Origin: a virus
DNA: 20,769 nt
IMG/VR virus record: IMGVR_UViG_3300005731_000044
Location: 1-20,769 of that record
Direction: 5' to 3' (one strand)
The notes below the pieces were generated by a model, which saw only the letters and a program-made list of their open reading frames with translations, was not told the origin of the DNA and ran no database searches. A program made the position numbers and the translations under genes. Positions 1 through 8,274 of the stretch are shown piece after piece (the stretch's first letter is position 1; each line of letters starts with the position of its first letter).

Positions 1-50
1 TGCTTCCGATGGTGCTTCCGATGGTGCTTCCGATGGTGCTTCCGATGGTG
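1..50. repeat. 12-bp tandem repeat, about 4 copies, at left edge
   Basis: The unit tgcttccgatgg is repeated four times without a mismatch and continues as tg before the unique sequence begins. The array starts at base 1, so its true length is unknown. On the minus strand it encodes PSEA repeats in the partial gene after portal. Perfect copies suggest recent expansion by slippage. Confidence 0.9.
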
Positions 51-138
51 TAGTTTCTAGTTTTCGACTTCGAATCACCAAAGAAGAATCAGATCTCTGA
101 TTCTCTTCTGTTTCAATTGTTATTTTTGGATCTGACAT
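1..138 (-). CDS. Partial gene downstream of portal, N-terminus with PSEA tandem repeats
   Basis: An ATG at 138 opens a frame that stays open for 46 codons to the left edge, so only the N-terminus is visible. The first 30 residues are polar and charged (MSDPKITIETEENQ...), followed by four perfect PSEA repeats encoded by a 12-base tandem repeat that touches the edge. It lies 35 bases after the portal stop, and the gap contains a TATATTTG box. By synteny with tailed phages the next genes after portal are usually scaffold, protease or major capsid, so a scaffold-like or head-associated protein is possible, but nothing in the sequence identifies it. I do not recognise the family. The start is supported by the A-rich leader AAATCAAAATG. 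Confidence 0.6.
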   Translation of the reverse strand, partial: MSDPKITIETEENQRSDSSLVIRSRKLETTPSEAPSEAPSEAPSEA

Positions 139-159
139 TTTGATTTGAATTTATTGTAA

Positions 160-167
160 CAAATATA
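160..167 (-). promoter_or_regulatory. TAnnTTTG promoter-like box after portal gene
   Basis: Read on the minus strand, this is TATATTTG, a perfect match to the Bacteroidota -7 element TAnnTTTG. It lies in the 35-base gap between the portal stop and the next ATG, 21 bases before that ATG. I see no TTG element about 20 bases upstream, so it is only half a promoter by sequence. Confidence 0.35.
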
Positions 168-173
168 ATAGAA

Positions 174-2612
174 TTATTTTGGACCGAATTCTGAAAGATC
201 TATTCCGTCAAGCGTATCTTCACTTGATTCAAAATTAACAGCAGGTCCTCCATCTTGTCTTTGAGTTACCATTTTAGATTGTTGAGTGGATTGTTTGTCA
301 ACTCGCTTATCTTTTCGGTCCTCTTTGTAAGATTCAAGCTCCCTTTTATTCGAAATTTCAGCGCCTTTCAATTGCATGTTGTAATCGAACTCAATATCCA
401 TTAACTCTTTTTTTAGTTTAGCTTCCTCCCTCAACACTGCTAATTGACCTTCAGTTTCAGCCCTCTTGACGTTGATTTTAGTTTCAGCTTCAATCATCAA
501 GGCTTCTTTTTTCGCTTCAGCGGCAACTTGAGCGGACTTGATTTGAGAGACTTCAACTTGTTGTAGTTTCTCCATTTCTTTCTGATGTGAAATCTCTTCT
601 CTTCTTCTTCTTCTCAACTTCAACATTTCATTCGCCATCTTGATATTAGATATCTGACGAATGTCAATAGCATCTTCTAGGTCTATCGTTTTTTCAGTAA
701 TAGCAGTCTGAATCTGCGCTTCAAGAGTCGCTTTTTCCTCCGCATCTGGAGATACCTCAATGTATATACCATAAGAATGGAGCGGAAGTCGGTGGATGTC
801 CTCAATTATGTCCATGTTGTACTTTCCGATCTGAGACGCGAATTCAGCTCTGTCTTCGGCATATCTCAAAACATCGGATATCCTGAAAGACAAAGACTCG
901 CACAACCTCTTGGTCATGTCTATTCCTGCATCCAAAATATGCCTTGTAGCTGTGTTCGAATTCAATGCCGCGATCTTTTGTAATCCTACCAGAGATTTAG
1001 AGTCAGGAGTGGACGCATCACTAGCCTTGTTTAGTCCTGTTACATCTCTAAGTAAATCAACATAATGTAAATAGGTTTCTGCCAACGCCTTCAACTTGGC
1101 TAATCCTGCAGAGTTTTTTATTTCTGTTATCGGATATCTTGCATTGTTGTAATCCGCATCCTCGGTCAGGCTTCTTCCTATTGATGATCCCGTTTGGTAA
1201 TACATGAGCATCGCCTCCATTGGACCATAAGCAGATCCAGCTCCAAGTTCAACACCAGTAAATCCGTCAGCATCAATGAAAACACCATCTGGAACCATCT
1301 TTTGAAGTATCTGTTGGAATTTCAAGTGCGTCAGCTGAATCTGGTCAGCGAGCGGAATCATTCTACTTGCGAGAGATTCTGTTTTTCCTTTGTACATCAA
1401 AGGAGAAGAAACGATATAATTCGAATGTATCTTTTGGAATCGAGAATCTGGTTTAACCATATTCTTCATCAATTCCCATTTCAAAAGCGTTTTCGATCCG
1501 AGAACCATTGCGCCCTCGTACCAGACATCGATTTTTTTGTCAACCCTTGAAAACTTGTCGGAGTCAGATGGGTCAGGCATGAAACTTTCGTCTCTTTTGG
1601 TCATCTTGTAACCACCATTACCCATTCTCTTTTTCTTGTAAACACAATTCCGATCAGTCTTGTAGTTGAAAAACATTACTGGAACAGTCTCGCCATCAAA
1701 TGCTGAATTCCGGTACATATTCATTTCTGGAAAGTACTGACTCCATGCGCGTCCTACTTTACCGAATTCAGCTATCTCATCATCAGTTAGATTAGGATTT
1801 ATTTTCTTGAGCTCCAATATCGGAAGATCAACAACTTCTCCCCAGTAAAACACATCCTTGAAATATGGATCCTCAGTATAACTGTGTACTATTGTAGCTG
1901 GATCAACGTACTTAATTCTTATTCCTTCACCGTGAACGTATTCATGCTTGACTGCTCCCATTCCGATTTCAACTTGATCACGATTGTATCTGGATTTGAG
2001 CTCAAAGAAATCGTTGTACTGGAGAATATTATCAAGTGCAACCTCTTCAGCTATTTCGATGGCTGGTTTGAAGTCCATTTGCATGTGCAATTCCAACTCC
2101 TGAGTGTTTCTCGGAAGCGAATCAGGATCTACATTGAAAGCATCGATTCCGAACTCGCTTTTGGTCTGATCCAGAAACTTTTTAGCAATCATATCCTGCT
2201 CAATGTTCCGCTGATACGAACCTCTCATTTCCTCAGAAACAGCATCAACAGCTCGCGCTTTTGGTTTGAACATTCTGTCGTTCATTCCATTCACAACAAT
2301 GTCAACAAATTTTGGCATTGCCTGAATAATTGACCAGTCCAGATTCAAATACGAGTTGTCACCATTGATTTTCAAGGCTTCCTTGTATTTCGCTGGCGAT
2401 TGTTGGCCTCTCGCATACAATCTTCTGTTGTGAAAATCAATCCATCTGCTGTGATAACTGCAAGAACCCCCAGTCTTATTGAACCATTCGTACTGAATAG
2501 ACTCTCCAACCAATAACCCGAAATCTTCTCCATCCTTCTCGTCGTTTGAAGCTGAATGATTAGGGAAATCCCTTCTCAGAATACTTATTACATGAGGTTT
2601 GTCTTTTTTCAT
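174..2612 (-). CDS. Portal protein (crAss-like/Bacteroidota podovirus type)
   Basis: An 812-residue protein starting 10 bases after the terminase large subunit stop, the classic TerL-portal order. Portals form the dodecameric ring at the special capsid vertex through which DNA is packaged and ejected. The length fits the large portals of crAss-like phages. The N-terminal two thirds is mixed helix/strand, with an aromatic-rich early part and a long middle region. From about residue 660 there is a strongly charged helical coiled-coil tail: an Arg run near 667-671, then heptad-like E/K/A-rich sequence to about 775, ending in an acidic tail (EDTLDGIDLSEFG). This tail would be expected to form the barrel or crown inside the capsid. 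The call rests on position next to TerL, size and architecture rather than a single catalytic motif. Confidence 0.82.
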   Translation of the reverse strand: MKKDKPHVISILRRDFPNHSASNDEKDGEDFGLLVGESIQYEWFNKTGGSCSYHSRWIDFHNRRLYARGQQSPAKYKEALKINGDNSYLNLDWSIIQAMPKFVDIVVNGMNDRMFKPKARAVDAVSEEMRGSYQRNIEQDMIAKKFLDQTKSEFGIDAFNVDPDSLPRNTQELELHMQMDFKPAIEIAEEVALDNILQYNDFFELKSRYNRDQVEIGMGAVKHEYVHGEGIRIKYVDPATIVHSYTEDPYFKDVFYWGEVVDLPILELKKINPNLTDDEIAEFGKVGRAWSQYFPEMNMYRNSAFDGETVPVMFFNYKTDRNCVYKKKRMGNGGYKMTKRDESFMPDPSDSDKFSRVDKKIDVWYEGAMVLGSKTLLKWELMKNMVKPDSRFQKIHSNYIVSSPLMYKGKTESLASRMIPLADQIQLTHLKFQQILQKMVPDGVFIDADGFTGVELGAGSAYGPMEAMLMYYQTGSSIGRSLTEDADYNNARYPITEIKNSAGLAKLKALAETYLHYVDLLRDVTGLNKASDASTPDSKSLVGLQKIAALNSNTATRHILDAGIDMTKRLCESLSFRISDVLRYAEDRAEFASQIGKYNMDIIEDIHRLPLHSYGIYIEVSPDAEEKATLEAQIQTAITEKTIDLEDAIDIRQISNIKMANEMLKLRRRRREEISHQKEMEKLQQVEVSQIKSAQVAAEAKKEALMIEAETKINVKRAETEGQLAVLREEAKLKKELMDIEFDYNMQLKGAEISNKRELESYKEDRKDKRVDKQSTQQSKMVTQRQDGGPAVNFESSEDTLDGIDLSEFGPK

Positions 2613-2622
2613 CGAGATTGAT

Positions 2623-4872
2623 TTAATCTATCATCTTGGATTGGATTCCAGATTGGTTGTATCTAGCAAATTTAATCGAAATTTTTTGAACTTCTCTTTT
2701 AGGTTGGAGTACGTGTCTTCGATTGGCCATGAGCGCGAACCCAGAACTTATTGAGGCATCATGTTTGGTTCTGTCTCTGATGTCAAATTTAGCCCAGTCT
2801 TCAAGCGTTCTATTGAACGGCATGTTTCCACACTCATCTGGAGATCTATATTCTCCAGTCCGATCATACCCGACATTTTGCTTGATGTAAACATCAATAC
2901 AATCAGCGTGAAGCTGTATCACGTCTTCTTGAGTATTCGGTATTCCTCCAAGTTCTTTTTCGGTTTTAGACAATGCGCTTTTGGGTTTGTCTGGTCTATC
3001 TAAAGAAAAAGCTCTGTACCCTCTATTTTTTAGATGGTACAATATCCTTGGCTTATTGTTTTCAATTAGCGCTGGCATTCCATAATAGAAGCAAGCCATT
3101 ATGAGATCTTCATAGAAGATTTCAGCAGAATCAGGTCTATCAATGTACTCCAAAAAGAAATAGTTGGAAGGAACAAAATCAAGAACGTTTGGTTTCAAAT
3201 GACCATGTATCGCTCCATTTGATCCTCTCCCATCCACGGTTCCAGATATGTCATAGGAATCGACTCCGAACGATCCAAGTTCAGCATTCAAAGGATAGTA
3301 TTTTCCGTCTTTTTTCTTTACGTTATTCTTCAACTTATCACCTGGAAACCATGAAATCAAAAAACGACCTCTCTTATCTGGACTCCATATCACTTCTGAA
3401 TCTTTCACTCCATCCTTCCAATGGAAGCTACCCCTAGTCAAAACCCTATCCTTGACCATAGCCCCATCATTGAAGTCGATCTGATCGTAGACGTGAGTTA
3501 AACTAAATACAGAAGAACTGGATTCATCTCGGAAAGCATGAGAAATAGTTCTTGGGAACTGACGGTAAAACTCATTTAGATCGTCAGGCCTGTCTTTTTT
3601 CGAGTCAACCTCATTTTCCCAGTAGTCAATCACCCCAGTAGTTATCCATTCACCATCTACACCCTTAATTGGTTTGCTGGGAGTTTCAAACACGGGGAAT
3701 CCATATTCGTCAATAAATCCCTCGTAATTCCACTCCATAGGAATAAAAAGAGCGTACAATCCAGATTTGGTCTGTCCGTTCTTATTACGCTTGGATGGAT
3801 CAGATTGTTCGTATATGACCTTGAAATTGGCTCCCCCTTTAGGTAGCGCGTTGACAGTAGACCCCATGAGACATTTACCAATGATCTTACTTCCGACCCT
3901 TAAACAGGTCTTGGTTACATCCCAACTCTTAATTATAGAATAAGGCTTGAGCAGTTTTCCAGATTCATCATGAAGCAGTCTAAGTAATTTTTCCCCATCG
4001 TAAGCGTTGTCATCCGTGTTTCTCCAGTCCAGCTTAGTTTCAAGACTGTCAATATCTTCCTCTTCAGTATCGATTTCCTGTATCGACTTTTTCGTGATCT
4101 TGGTCGCTGGCGTACTGTAAAGTATCTCTGTCTTTGGCTTATCCATACCAGCTTGAACAGGCTTGAAGAAGAACGGATAATTATTCGAAATCGGAACCAC
4201 TTTCGAGGTAAAGAGCGATTTTGCGTCACCACCCGTTTTTGATAGGATTCCGATCTGGGAATCTCTCGATACCGTGGCCGTGTCCACACAGATGGATGCC
4301 CCCATGAACGAGAACCCGGAACGTCTGATTTTCACATAATTGATTCCGAAGCACCGATTGTCGGCCACGCAAGCTTCCCAGTATATGAAAAAGACTCTAT
4401 TTGCTTCCCTAAAATCAGGTTTACCAACATCAATTTTTGTATGAGTCAGGTACATATAATGATGTCCTGTGATGTAGGTTTTCGCTCCATTGTTCATGAA
4501 CCAGTATCCAGTCTCTCTTCTACTGAACTCTTCGTTTATGTAATCAGTGTATCGATCAATAAACGATGAAGGCATGGATTCAAATTGGGCAATACTCTTA
4601 ATTTTTTTTAAAGGAGCAGGAACATCTTCTGGAACCCATTTATTTTGCCCCTTATTCATTTGGTAAGGAGCTTTTGGGAGTGCGATTCTTAATGAGTTGA
4701 TGTTGTATATCTCACCAATTGTTCCGTCTTTGGAGATGATGACAATATCATGTTCAGCGTTGTAGCCATACTTCCAAGATTTATTCCTGTTCTTTTTGGT
4801 TAGAGTTGATTTATTTATAAAATTCTCCTCTATCGTAAATAAATCGTTCCATCTTTTCTCATGACTTTCCAT
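2623..4872 (-). CDS. terL: Terminase large subunit
   Basis: A 749-residue DNA-packaging motor with ATPase and nuclease halves. The ATPase half shows a degenerate Walker A, RRSGFSFMGA at 183-192, in the R-x-G-F-S form common in this phage group instead of GKT. A Walker B-like LLRLLHDES follows with acidic residues at 302-303, then a coupling motif GKCLMGSTV near 332-340. The C-terminal nuclease half begins with FGVDSYD (Asp538), continues with an acidic second motif around ALIE (Glu604), and ends with HDASISSGFALM (Asp705), the RNase H-fold metal ligands expected for terminases. The start overlaps the upstream small gene by 14 bases, so translation is probably coupled. The portal follows 10 bases downstream. 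The length fits crAss-like TerL. Confidence 0.88.
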   Translation of the reverse strand: MESHEKRWNDLFTIEENFINKSTLTKKNRNKSWKYGYNAEHDIVIISKDGTIGEIYNINSLRIALPKAPYQMNKGQNKWVPEDVPAPLKKIKSIAQFESMPSSFIDRYTDYINEEFSRRETGYWFMNNGAKTYITGHHYMYLTHTKIDVGKPDFREANRVFFIYWEACVADNRCFGINYVKIRRSGFSFMGASICVDTATVSRDSQIGILSKTGGDAKSLFTSKVVPISNNYPFFFKPVQAGMDKPKTEILYSTPATKITKKSIQEIDTEEEDIDSLETKLDWRNTDDNAYDGEKLLRLLHDESGKLLKPYSIIKSWDVTKTCLRVGSKIIGKCLMGSTVNALPKGGANFKVIYEQSDPSKRNKNGQTKSGLYALFIPMEWNYEGFIDEYGFPVFETPSKPIKGVDGEWITTGVIDYWENEVDSKKDRPDDLNEFYRQFPRTISHAFRDESSSSVFSLTHVYDQIDFNDGAMVKDRVLTRGSFHWKDGVKDSEVIWSPDKRGRFLISWFPGDKLKNNVKKKDGKYYPLNAELGSFGVDSYDISGTVDGRGSNGAIHGHLKPNVLDFVPSNYFFLEYIDRPDSAEIFYEDLIMACFYYGMPALIENNKPRILYHLKNRGYRAFSLDRPDKPKSALSKTEKELGGIPNTQEDVIQLHADCIDVYIKQNVGYDRTGEYRSPDECGNMPFNRTLEDWAKFDIRDRTKHDASISSGFALMANRRHVLQPKREVQKISIKFARYNQSGIQSKMID

Positions 4873-5209
4873 CTCCAGGTTTTCTTAGTGACTTCTTTTT
4901 AAATTCATCCTCTTCAGCATTCATCATGGCTTCTAACCTTCGATTCATCCCTATAATCTCATCAATTATCACAACTGAATCCACAATAGATGCCTTTTTC
5001 GCGGCAGCAGCTCTCGTGAGCTTGTCCGAGGCTAAATCCTCGATATTCCTTTTTTCTTCATCGGAACTAGATTCAGAATCTTTCTTTTCACTAAGTACAA
5101 TTCTTTTCGAAGCTACAAGCGCCAATTCTTCAAGCGCTACATATCCAGCATCTCTAGCCCTGATTAATGCTTCTTTAATTTTATCGTCCTGCCCTTTGAT
5201 TTCTTTCAT
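4859..5209 (-). CDS. Small helical protein upstream of terL, terminase small subunit candidate
   Basis: A predicted 116-residue, highly charged protein directly before terL, overlapping it by 14 bases. I prefer the ATG at 5209 because it forms an ATGA overlap with the upstream stop; an in-frame ATG at 5218 is also possible. The sequence is almost all predicted helix: an N-terminal amphipathic part (KEALIRARDAGYVALEELAL), a Ser/Glu/Asp-rich linker, an Ala/Lys-rich helix and a Lys-rich tail. Small terminase subunits are short helical DNA-recognition proteins encoded just before TerL, so position and size fit. I see no clear helix-turn-helix, and the assignment is from context only. Confidence 0.4.
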   Translation of the reverse strand: MKEIKGQDDKIKEALIRARDAGYVALEELALVASKRIVLSEKKDSESSSDEEKRNIEDLASDKLTRAAAAKKASIVDSVVIIDEIIGMNRRLEAMMNAEEDEFKKKSLRKPGDGKS

Positions 5210-5721
5210 CTGAAACAAATATTTTTCTGTGGAACACGATACATGCTCACATCATCGATTCTGAACTCGTATTCGGATCCGGGCTTGTAATAAAACTTCT
5301 CCCCTTCTGAGAATCCTTGTGATCTTGATTCTGGTGATGATATGAGAATTTTCCCAAAGTGCTTGTTGTCAGTTGAAAAAAACAAGTAAGGGTACACGGA
5401 TTCCCATCCGCTTCCGTTTCTGTTAAAAGCGAAGACCTGAAGCAAATCTGCACGATATACGGTACTCCTTATCATGGAATGACTAAACTTCTCCCTACCT
5501 TTGACATCATTGTACTTTCGGAATACATTGTGATGGACAATGGCAGAATCCCCAACCTCAATAGGTCCATTATAACCCAATGGAACAGACTTGATTATTG
5601 CAACCCTGTTACTGACCCTGTGATCTTCTATTGAAGAAGACATAGTGAACCCTTCTTTACTTTTCGGAGTCGATATTTTACCATTCAAAGGTTCGACTAT
5701 AAATTCGCTTAATGATCTCAT
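5206..5721 (-). CDS. Conserved-looking phage protein, possible GroES-like beta-barrel
   Basis: A 171-residue protein of unknown function between a 75-residue-class gene and the terminase module. It starts at ATG 5721, one base after the upstream stop, and ends in an ATGA overlap with the next gene. It is rich in beta-strand signals. FIVEPLNG at the start, VSNRVAIIKS...EVGDSAIVHHNVF in the middle and EYEFRIDDVSMYRV at the end resemble, in order, the first strand, the GEV-VG-...-VGD-V-F core and the final strand of GroES-fold proteins, with an insertion of about 60 residues. This is a weak pattern match by eye. A structural role or a packaging-associated chaperone role is equally possible. Confidence 0.4.
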   Translation of the reverse strand: MRSLSEFIVEPLNGKISTPKSKEGFTMSSSIEDHRVSNRVAIIKSVPLGYNGPIEVGDSAIVHHNVFRKYNDVKGREKFSHSMIRSTVYRADLLQVFAFNRNGSGWESVYPYLFFSTDNKHFGKILISSPESRSQGFSEGEKFYYKPGSEYEFRIDDVSMYRVPQKNICFR

Positions 5722-5722
5722 T

Positions 5723-5944
5723 TTAATCGAAATTCAAGTTATATTCAATATGAATTGGTACATTTTTGTACCTTTTCCAAGGTAGAATTTCATTTTCAGC
5801 ATTTCTGATCCACACTACTACATCTCCTGAATCTTCTTCATTGATGCATTCAATCCTATGGTCTTTCAGAACAGTTTGACCTACAGTATAATTCATACTG
5901 TTAAACAAATCTGGACCTATGGATATTTTTCTAATTACATTCAT
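5723..5944 (-). CDS. Small conserved-looking phage protein (MNVIRKISIGPDL type)
   Basis: A 73-residue protein starting MNVIRKISIGPDLFNSMNYT. I chose the ATG at 5944 rather than the TTG two codons upstream; the context GAAAATG is A-rich. The protein looks like a small beta-strand domain with a WKRYKNVPIHIEYNL ending. Similar short proteins opening with this phrase are, to my recollection, common near the packaging genes of Bacteroidota phages, but no function is known to me. It is the first gene after the terminator at 5966-5996 and is followed after one base by the next gene, so it is probably the head of the packaging-gene transcript. Confidence 0.6.
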   Translation of the reverse strand: MNVIRKISIGPDLFNSMNYTVGQTVLKDHRIECINEEDSGDVVVWIRNAENEILPWKRYKNVPIHIEYNLNFD

Positions 5945-5962
5945 TTTCAAAATCTAAAATAA

Positions 5963-5996
5963 CAAAAAACCCCTACAACCCGAAAGGTGCAGGGAT
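5963..5996 (-). terminator. Rho-independent terminator closing the holin operon
   Basis: On the minus strand CCCTGCACC pairs with GGTTGTAGGG around the loop TTTCG, with one G-U pair and one bulged T, followed immediately by GTTTTTTG. This is a strong intrinsic terminator located 24 bases after the stop of the upstream gene and 19 bases before the first packaging gene. It separates the lectin/holin operon from the packaging operon. Confidence 0.8.
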
Positions 5997-6019
5997 TAAG
6001 TTTGGTTAACTCGCGGAAT

Positions 6020-6352
6020 CTAGTCCACGATGTCTTCAATAAGCAAATACAAGTACTTGGTTATGCTCATCCCGTAAATAGCTTGATTACGAGTGAATTT
6101 CAATTCGCCATTCCATTCACTCATGACGAAATCAACCAACTCCCCGATCTGCTCATCGGTAATGGTTGATACTTGAAACCCTTTTAGGTTTACTATAGCT
6201 TTGACCACATCAATTGATTCAAGTGCTATCTTGAATCTTTCAACCCAACTAACATTTTCATCTTCTCGGGACCTCTTAATCTCAGTTCCAAGCTCTTTAA
6301 ACTCTGTAAATAACGTAACCAGTTTTTTTACGTCTTCTGCATTTTTATTCAT
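6020..6352 (-). CDS. Hypothetical helical protein, last gene of holin operon
   Basis: A 110-residue soluble protein of unknown function. The N-terminal 40 residues are amphipathic helix (EDVKKLVTLFTEFKELGTEI), followed by a short polar part and a second helical half (ITDEQIGELVDFVMSEWNGEL...YLYLLIEDIVD). There is no signal peptide or membrane segment. The ATG overlaps the stop of the upstream holin-like gene by four bases, so it is translationally coupled to the membrane proteins. Coupling to holin-like genes makes a lysis accessory or regulatory role conceivable, but nothing in the sequence proves it. It is followed by the terminator at 5963-5996. Confidence 0.65.
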   Translation of the reverse strand: MNKNAEDVKKLVTLFTEFKELGTEIKRSREDENVSWVERFKIALESIDVVKAIVNLKGFQVSTITDEQIGELVDFVMSEWNGELKFTRNQAIYGMSITKYLYLLIEDIVD

Positions 6353-6606
6353 TTTTCCTGTTTTATTGCGTTTGAGTAAATTTCTCCATTCGCCAATATT
6401 GATTCTGTCGCCTCAAATATTCCGCTCAATCCTACCCTTAGTATCAATATCAGTAACGACTCTTCTGAATAGCCAATACTCAAAAGAATTATAGTAGAAG
6501 TGTCAGCCAATATTGTTACAGCTTTTTTCAATTTTCTAAACCATCTAGGAGCTGGACTTGAAACGTTTTTCAAAGAAACTGTAATCTCATTCTTTTTTGT
6601 TGTCAT
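6349..6606 (-). CDS. Holin-like small membrane protein
   Basis: An 85-residue protein with a basic amphipathic N-terminus (APRWFRKLKKAV) followed by two hydrophobic stretches, about 28-47 (VTILADTSTIILLSIGYSEE) and 50-65 (LLILILRVGLSGIFEA), then a polar tail. The size and two short membrane segments fit a phage holin or membrane-associated partner. It overlaps the preceding two-TM gene by 20 bases and the next gene by four. Two adjacent small membrane proteins in a late operon suggest a holin with an antiholin or pinholin-type partner. I cannot say which is which, and no endolysin is visible in this window. Confidence 0.55.
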   Translation of the reverse strand: MTTKKNEITVSLKNVSSPAPRWFRKLKKAVTILADTSTIILLSIGYSEESLLILILRVGLSGIFEATESILANGEIYSNAIKQEK

Positions 6607-6820
6607 CTTCGTTCAATGTTTTTTTTCTTATCTTGACATCGAGAATTATCAATTTGATCTTGAACCACAAGAAAACCAAGCCTCCAATGGATAAGAGTAA
6701 TTGAAGTATATCATTCAGTTTTATCTGGGTGAGTAATTCAATGATTCCAGATCCGACTGCAAGAAAAAACGTAGTCCACCCTGCGCCTTCAATGACATCA
6801 TTAGCCATAAATTCGTTCAT
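6587..6820 (-). CDS. Holin-like protein with two transmembrane segments
   Basis: A 77-residue protein with two clear membrane segments: about residues 13-30 (GWTTFFLAVGSGIIELL) and 38-58 (ILQLLLSIGGLVFLWFKIKLI). A strongly charged C-terminus ends NEDDNKKE. This is the usual layout of small class II holins, which make the inner-membrane lesions that time lysis. The ATG at 6820 is preferred; a GTG at 6838 would add six residues. It overlaps the next membrane protein gene by 20 bases. The 76 to 94 bases upstream carry no clear terminator, so it is probably co-transcribed with the exported protein and lectin-like protein upstream. Confidence 0.6.
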   Translation of the reverse strand: MNEFMANDVIEGAGWTTFFLAVGSGIIELLTQIKLNDILQLLLSIGGLVFLWFKIKLIILDVKIRKKTLNEDDNKKE

Positions 6821-6914
6821 CGAAAATTCGGTTTTCACACTGTTGGGAGTTGGTTTTGTGTGATTTAGTTAATTTAGACGCGCGGTGAAAAAAATTGCTT
6901 TCATTACGCTTGTT

Positions 6915-7364
6915 TTATATGGTTATTACTTCTTTAATTGTGTACAACAAGGAATAAACTCTCAGCGGAGCCGATCCAATAGGGGACTTTCCGAAAACGG
7001 CTTCCAAATAAATACTTCCACTAGAATCAGGAATTACAACCCAGGATATTTCAGATGTAATGATTTCACCGTAACCCCTTGGGAACATCTTGATATTAGT
7101 AGTTACTTGAACTCCATTAGAAAGTAAATTGATCAAGGCGAATTCATCAGGAGATAACGGGTTTAAATTCCAAACGACTAGAACAGAAACTTTATATTTC
7201 AATGATGGGTCTAGCCCTGTTTTTAAGAAGTTTACAGGATGTGTTGTTAACGGATAAAATCCTGTAAACTCTTCCGTTACTGAAGTTGTTTTCACGAACT
7301 CTTCCTGTTGGCTGATAGATTGGTTAGAAACCAATAGTGCGATAACGATTAAAATTGTTTTCAT
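6915..7364 (-). CDS. Exported protein of unknown function
   Basis: A 149-residue protein beginning with a typical flavobacterial signal peptide, MKTILIVIALLVSNQSISQQ, with probable cleavage before Gln-Gln near 19-20. The mature part is about 130 residues, beta-rich (KYKVSVLVVWNLNPL, EISWVVIPDSSGSIYLEAVFG), with no cysteines, lipobox or catalytic motif that I can see. It follows the lectin-like gene by 16 bases. A phage-encoded secreted protein next to holins may act in the periplasm or outer membrane, in superinfection exclusion or lysis, but function is not recognisable. Confidence 0.65.
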   Translation of the reverse strand: MKTILIVIALLVSNQSISQQEEFVKTTSVTEEFTGFYPLTTHPVNFLKTGLDPSLKYKVSVLVVWNLNPLSPDEFALINLLSNGVQVTTNIKMFPRGYGEIITSEISWVVIPDSSGSIYLEAVFGKSPIGSAPLRVYSLLYTIKEVITI

Positions 7365-7380
7365 GGCTTTTTTTGTTTTT

Positions 7381-8244
7381 TTATATTTCTAAAATGTTGG
7401 TTTTTCTCACTGGAAAACCTCTTACAGATGTGTTTATTGATGATGGAAAGGATTGAATTGTTATGTCTCTTAGTGCATGATAATTTGATGTTCCTGATTG
7501 AATTGTTTTCGTCCAAAACCAGCCGTTAGTTCCTGAAAGCTCAAAGGGAAGCTGCTGAAGGGCATTTGTATTGGGTTGATACCACAGATTAAATATTTCA
7601 GTAAGTGTTGGCATATCCCAACCGCTTGAAAATGTAGTTGTCGAAAATGCTTCACAACTTGACAAGGCATCCGCTTGTGTTTGAGTAGCAAATACAAGCG
7701 GATCAATTTGCCACATTAAAAAGTATCCAACTCCATCAATACGACCTAAATCACACACCACTCCTTCAGGGAATGCGAGTGCTTTGGTAGTGGTGTTCCC
7801 ATCAATATCGAAATAACCTGATCCATCGGTATAACCTCCTGAAATTCCGCAAAATCTCCAATTATGTCCGAAATGATAATACTGTGATGGAGGTCGTTTC
7901 CAGAAATCAATTCCTGAACTTCCAGGCTCTCCACTTGAATAAACAGGATATGCTACAGAGTTATCCACGCTACCTCCCGTGGACGAACTAAAAACCGCAT
8001 TCAAGCTCATGTAATCCTCGATCGTATTGTAATCTGATCCAGTAGGGTCCACTTGACTACCTGACTGATCAAGGATTTCATCATAAGCTGCTTCCCAGCT
8101 TCTTCGTCCGTCTGCACTTTTTATGTAAACAACCTTCCTTGAATCATCAATCCTAAAGTTGACAGGTACAGCTTCCGACTTGTCACTGCCTGACTCCTTA
8201 ATGATAGTTAGTCCGTTTTTTAGATAAATCTGAATGTCTGACAT
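7381..8244 (-). CDS. Receptor-binding protein candidate with DUF1566/C-type-lectin-like C-terminus
   Basis: A 287-residue protein. Residues 1-85 (MSDIQIYLKNGLTIIKESG...) look like a small N-terminal docking domain also seen, from memory, on Bacteroidota phage virion proteins. The rest matches the DUF1566/Lcl-C pattern: SGWDMPTLTEIFNLW at 207-221, NGWFWTKT at 240-247 and a closing VRGFPVRK at 274-281, in line with the family's W-R-LPT-EL, YWSST and VRPVR blocks. This fold is C-type-lectin-like and is used by phages for receptor binding, including as diversity-generating-retroelement targets. There is no signal peptide, as expected for a virion protein. It sits between a basic protein gene and an exported protein gene in the late operon. 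The exact virion position is unknown. Confidence 0.7.
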   Translation of the reverse strand: MSDIQIYLKNGLTIIKESGSDKSEAVPVNFRIDDSRKVVYIKSADGRRSWEAAYDEILDQSGSQVDPTGSDYNTIEDYMSLNAVFSSSTGGSVDNSVAYPVYSSGEPGSSGIDFWKRPPSQYYHFGHNWRFCGISGGYTDGSGYFDIDGNTTTKALAFPEGVVCDLGRIDGVGYFLMWQIDPLVFATQTQADALSSCEAFSTTTFSSGWDMPTLTEIFNLWYQPNTNALQQLPFELSGTNGWFWTKTIQSGTSNYHALRDITIQSFPSSINTSVRGFPVRKTNILEI

Positions 8245-8274
8245 TGCCTTAATTTTCGACTAAGATAAGAAATA

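Noticed and set aside
4926-5213. 95-codon plus-strand frame opposite the TerS candidate
   Set aside because: Ser/Ala/Phe-rich sequence typical of the antisense of a Glu/Lys/Ala-rich helical gene; no start context or operon logic.
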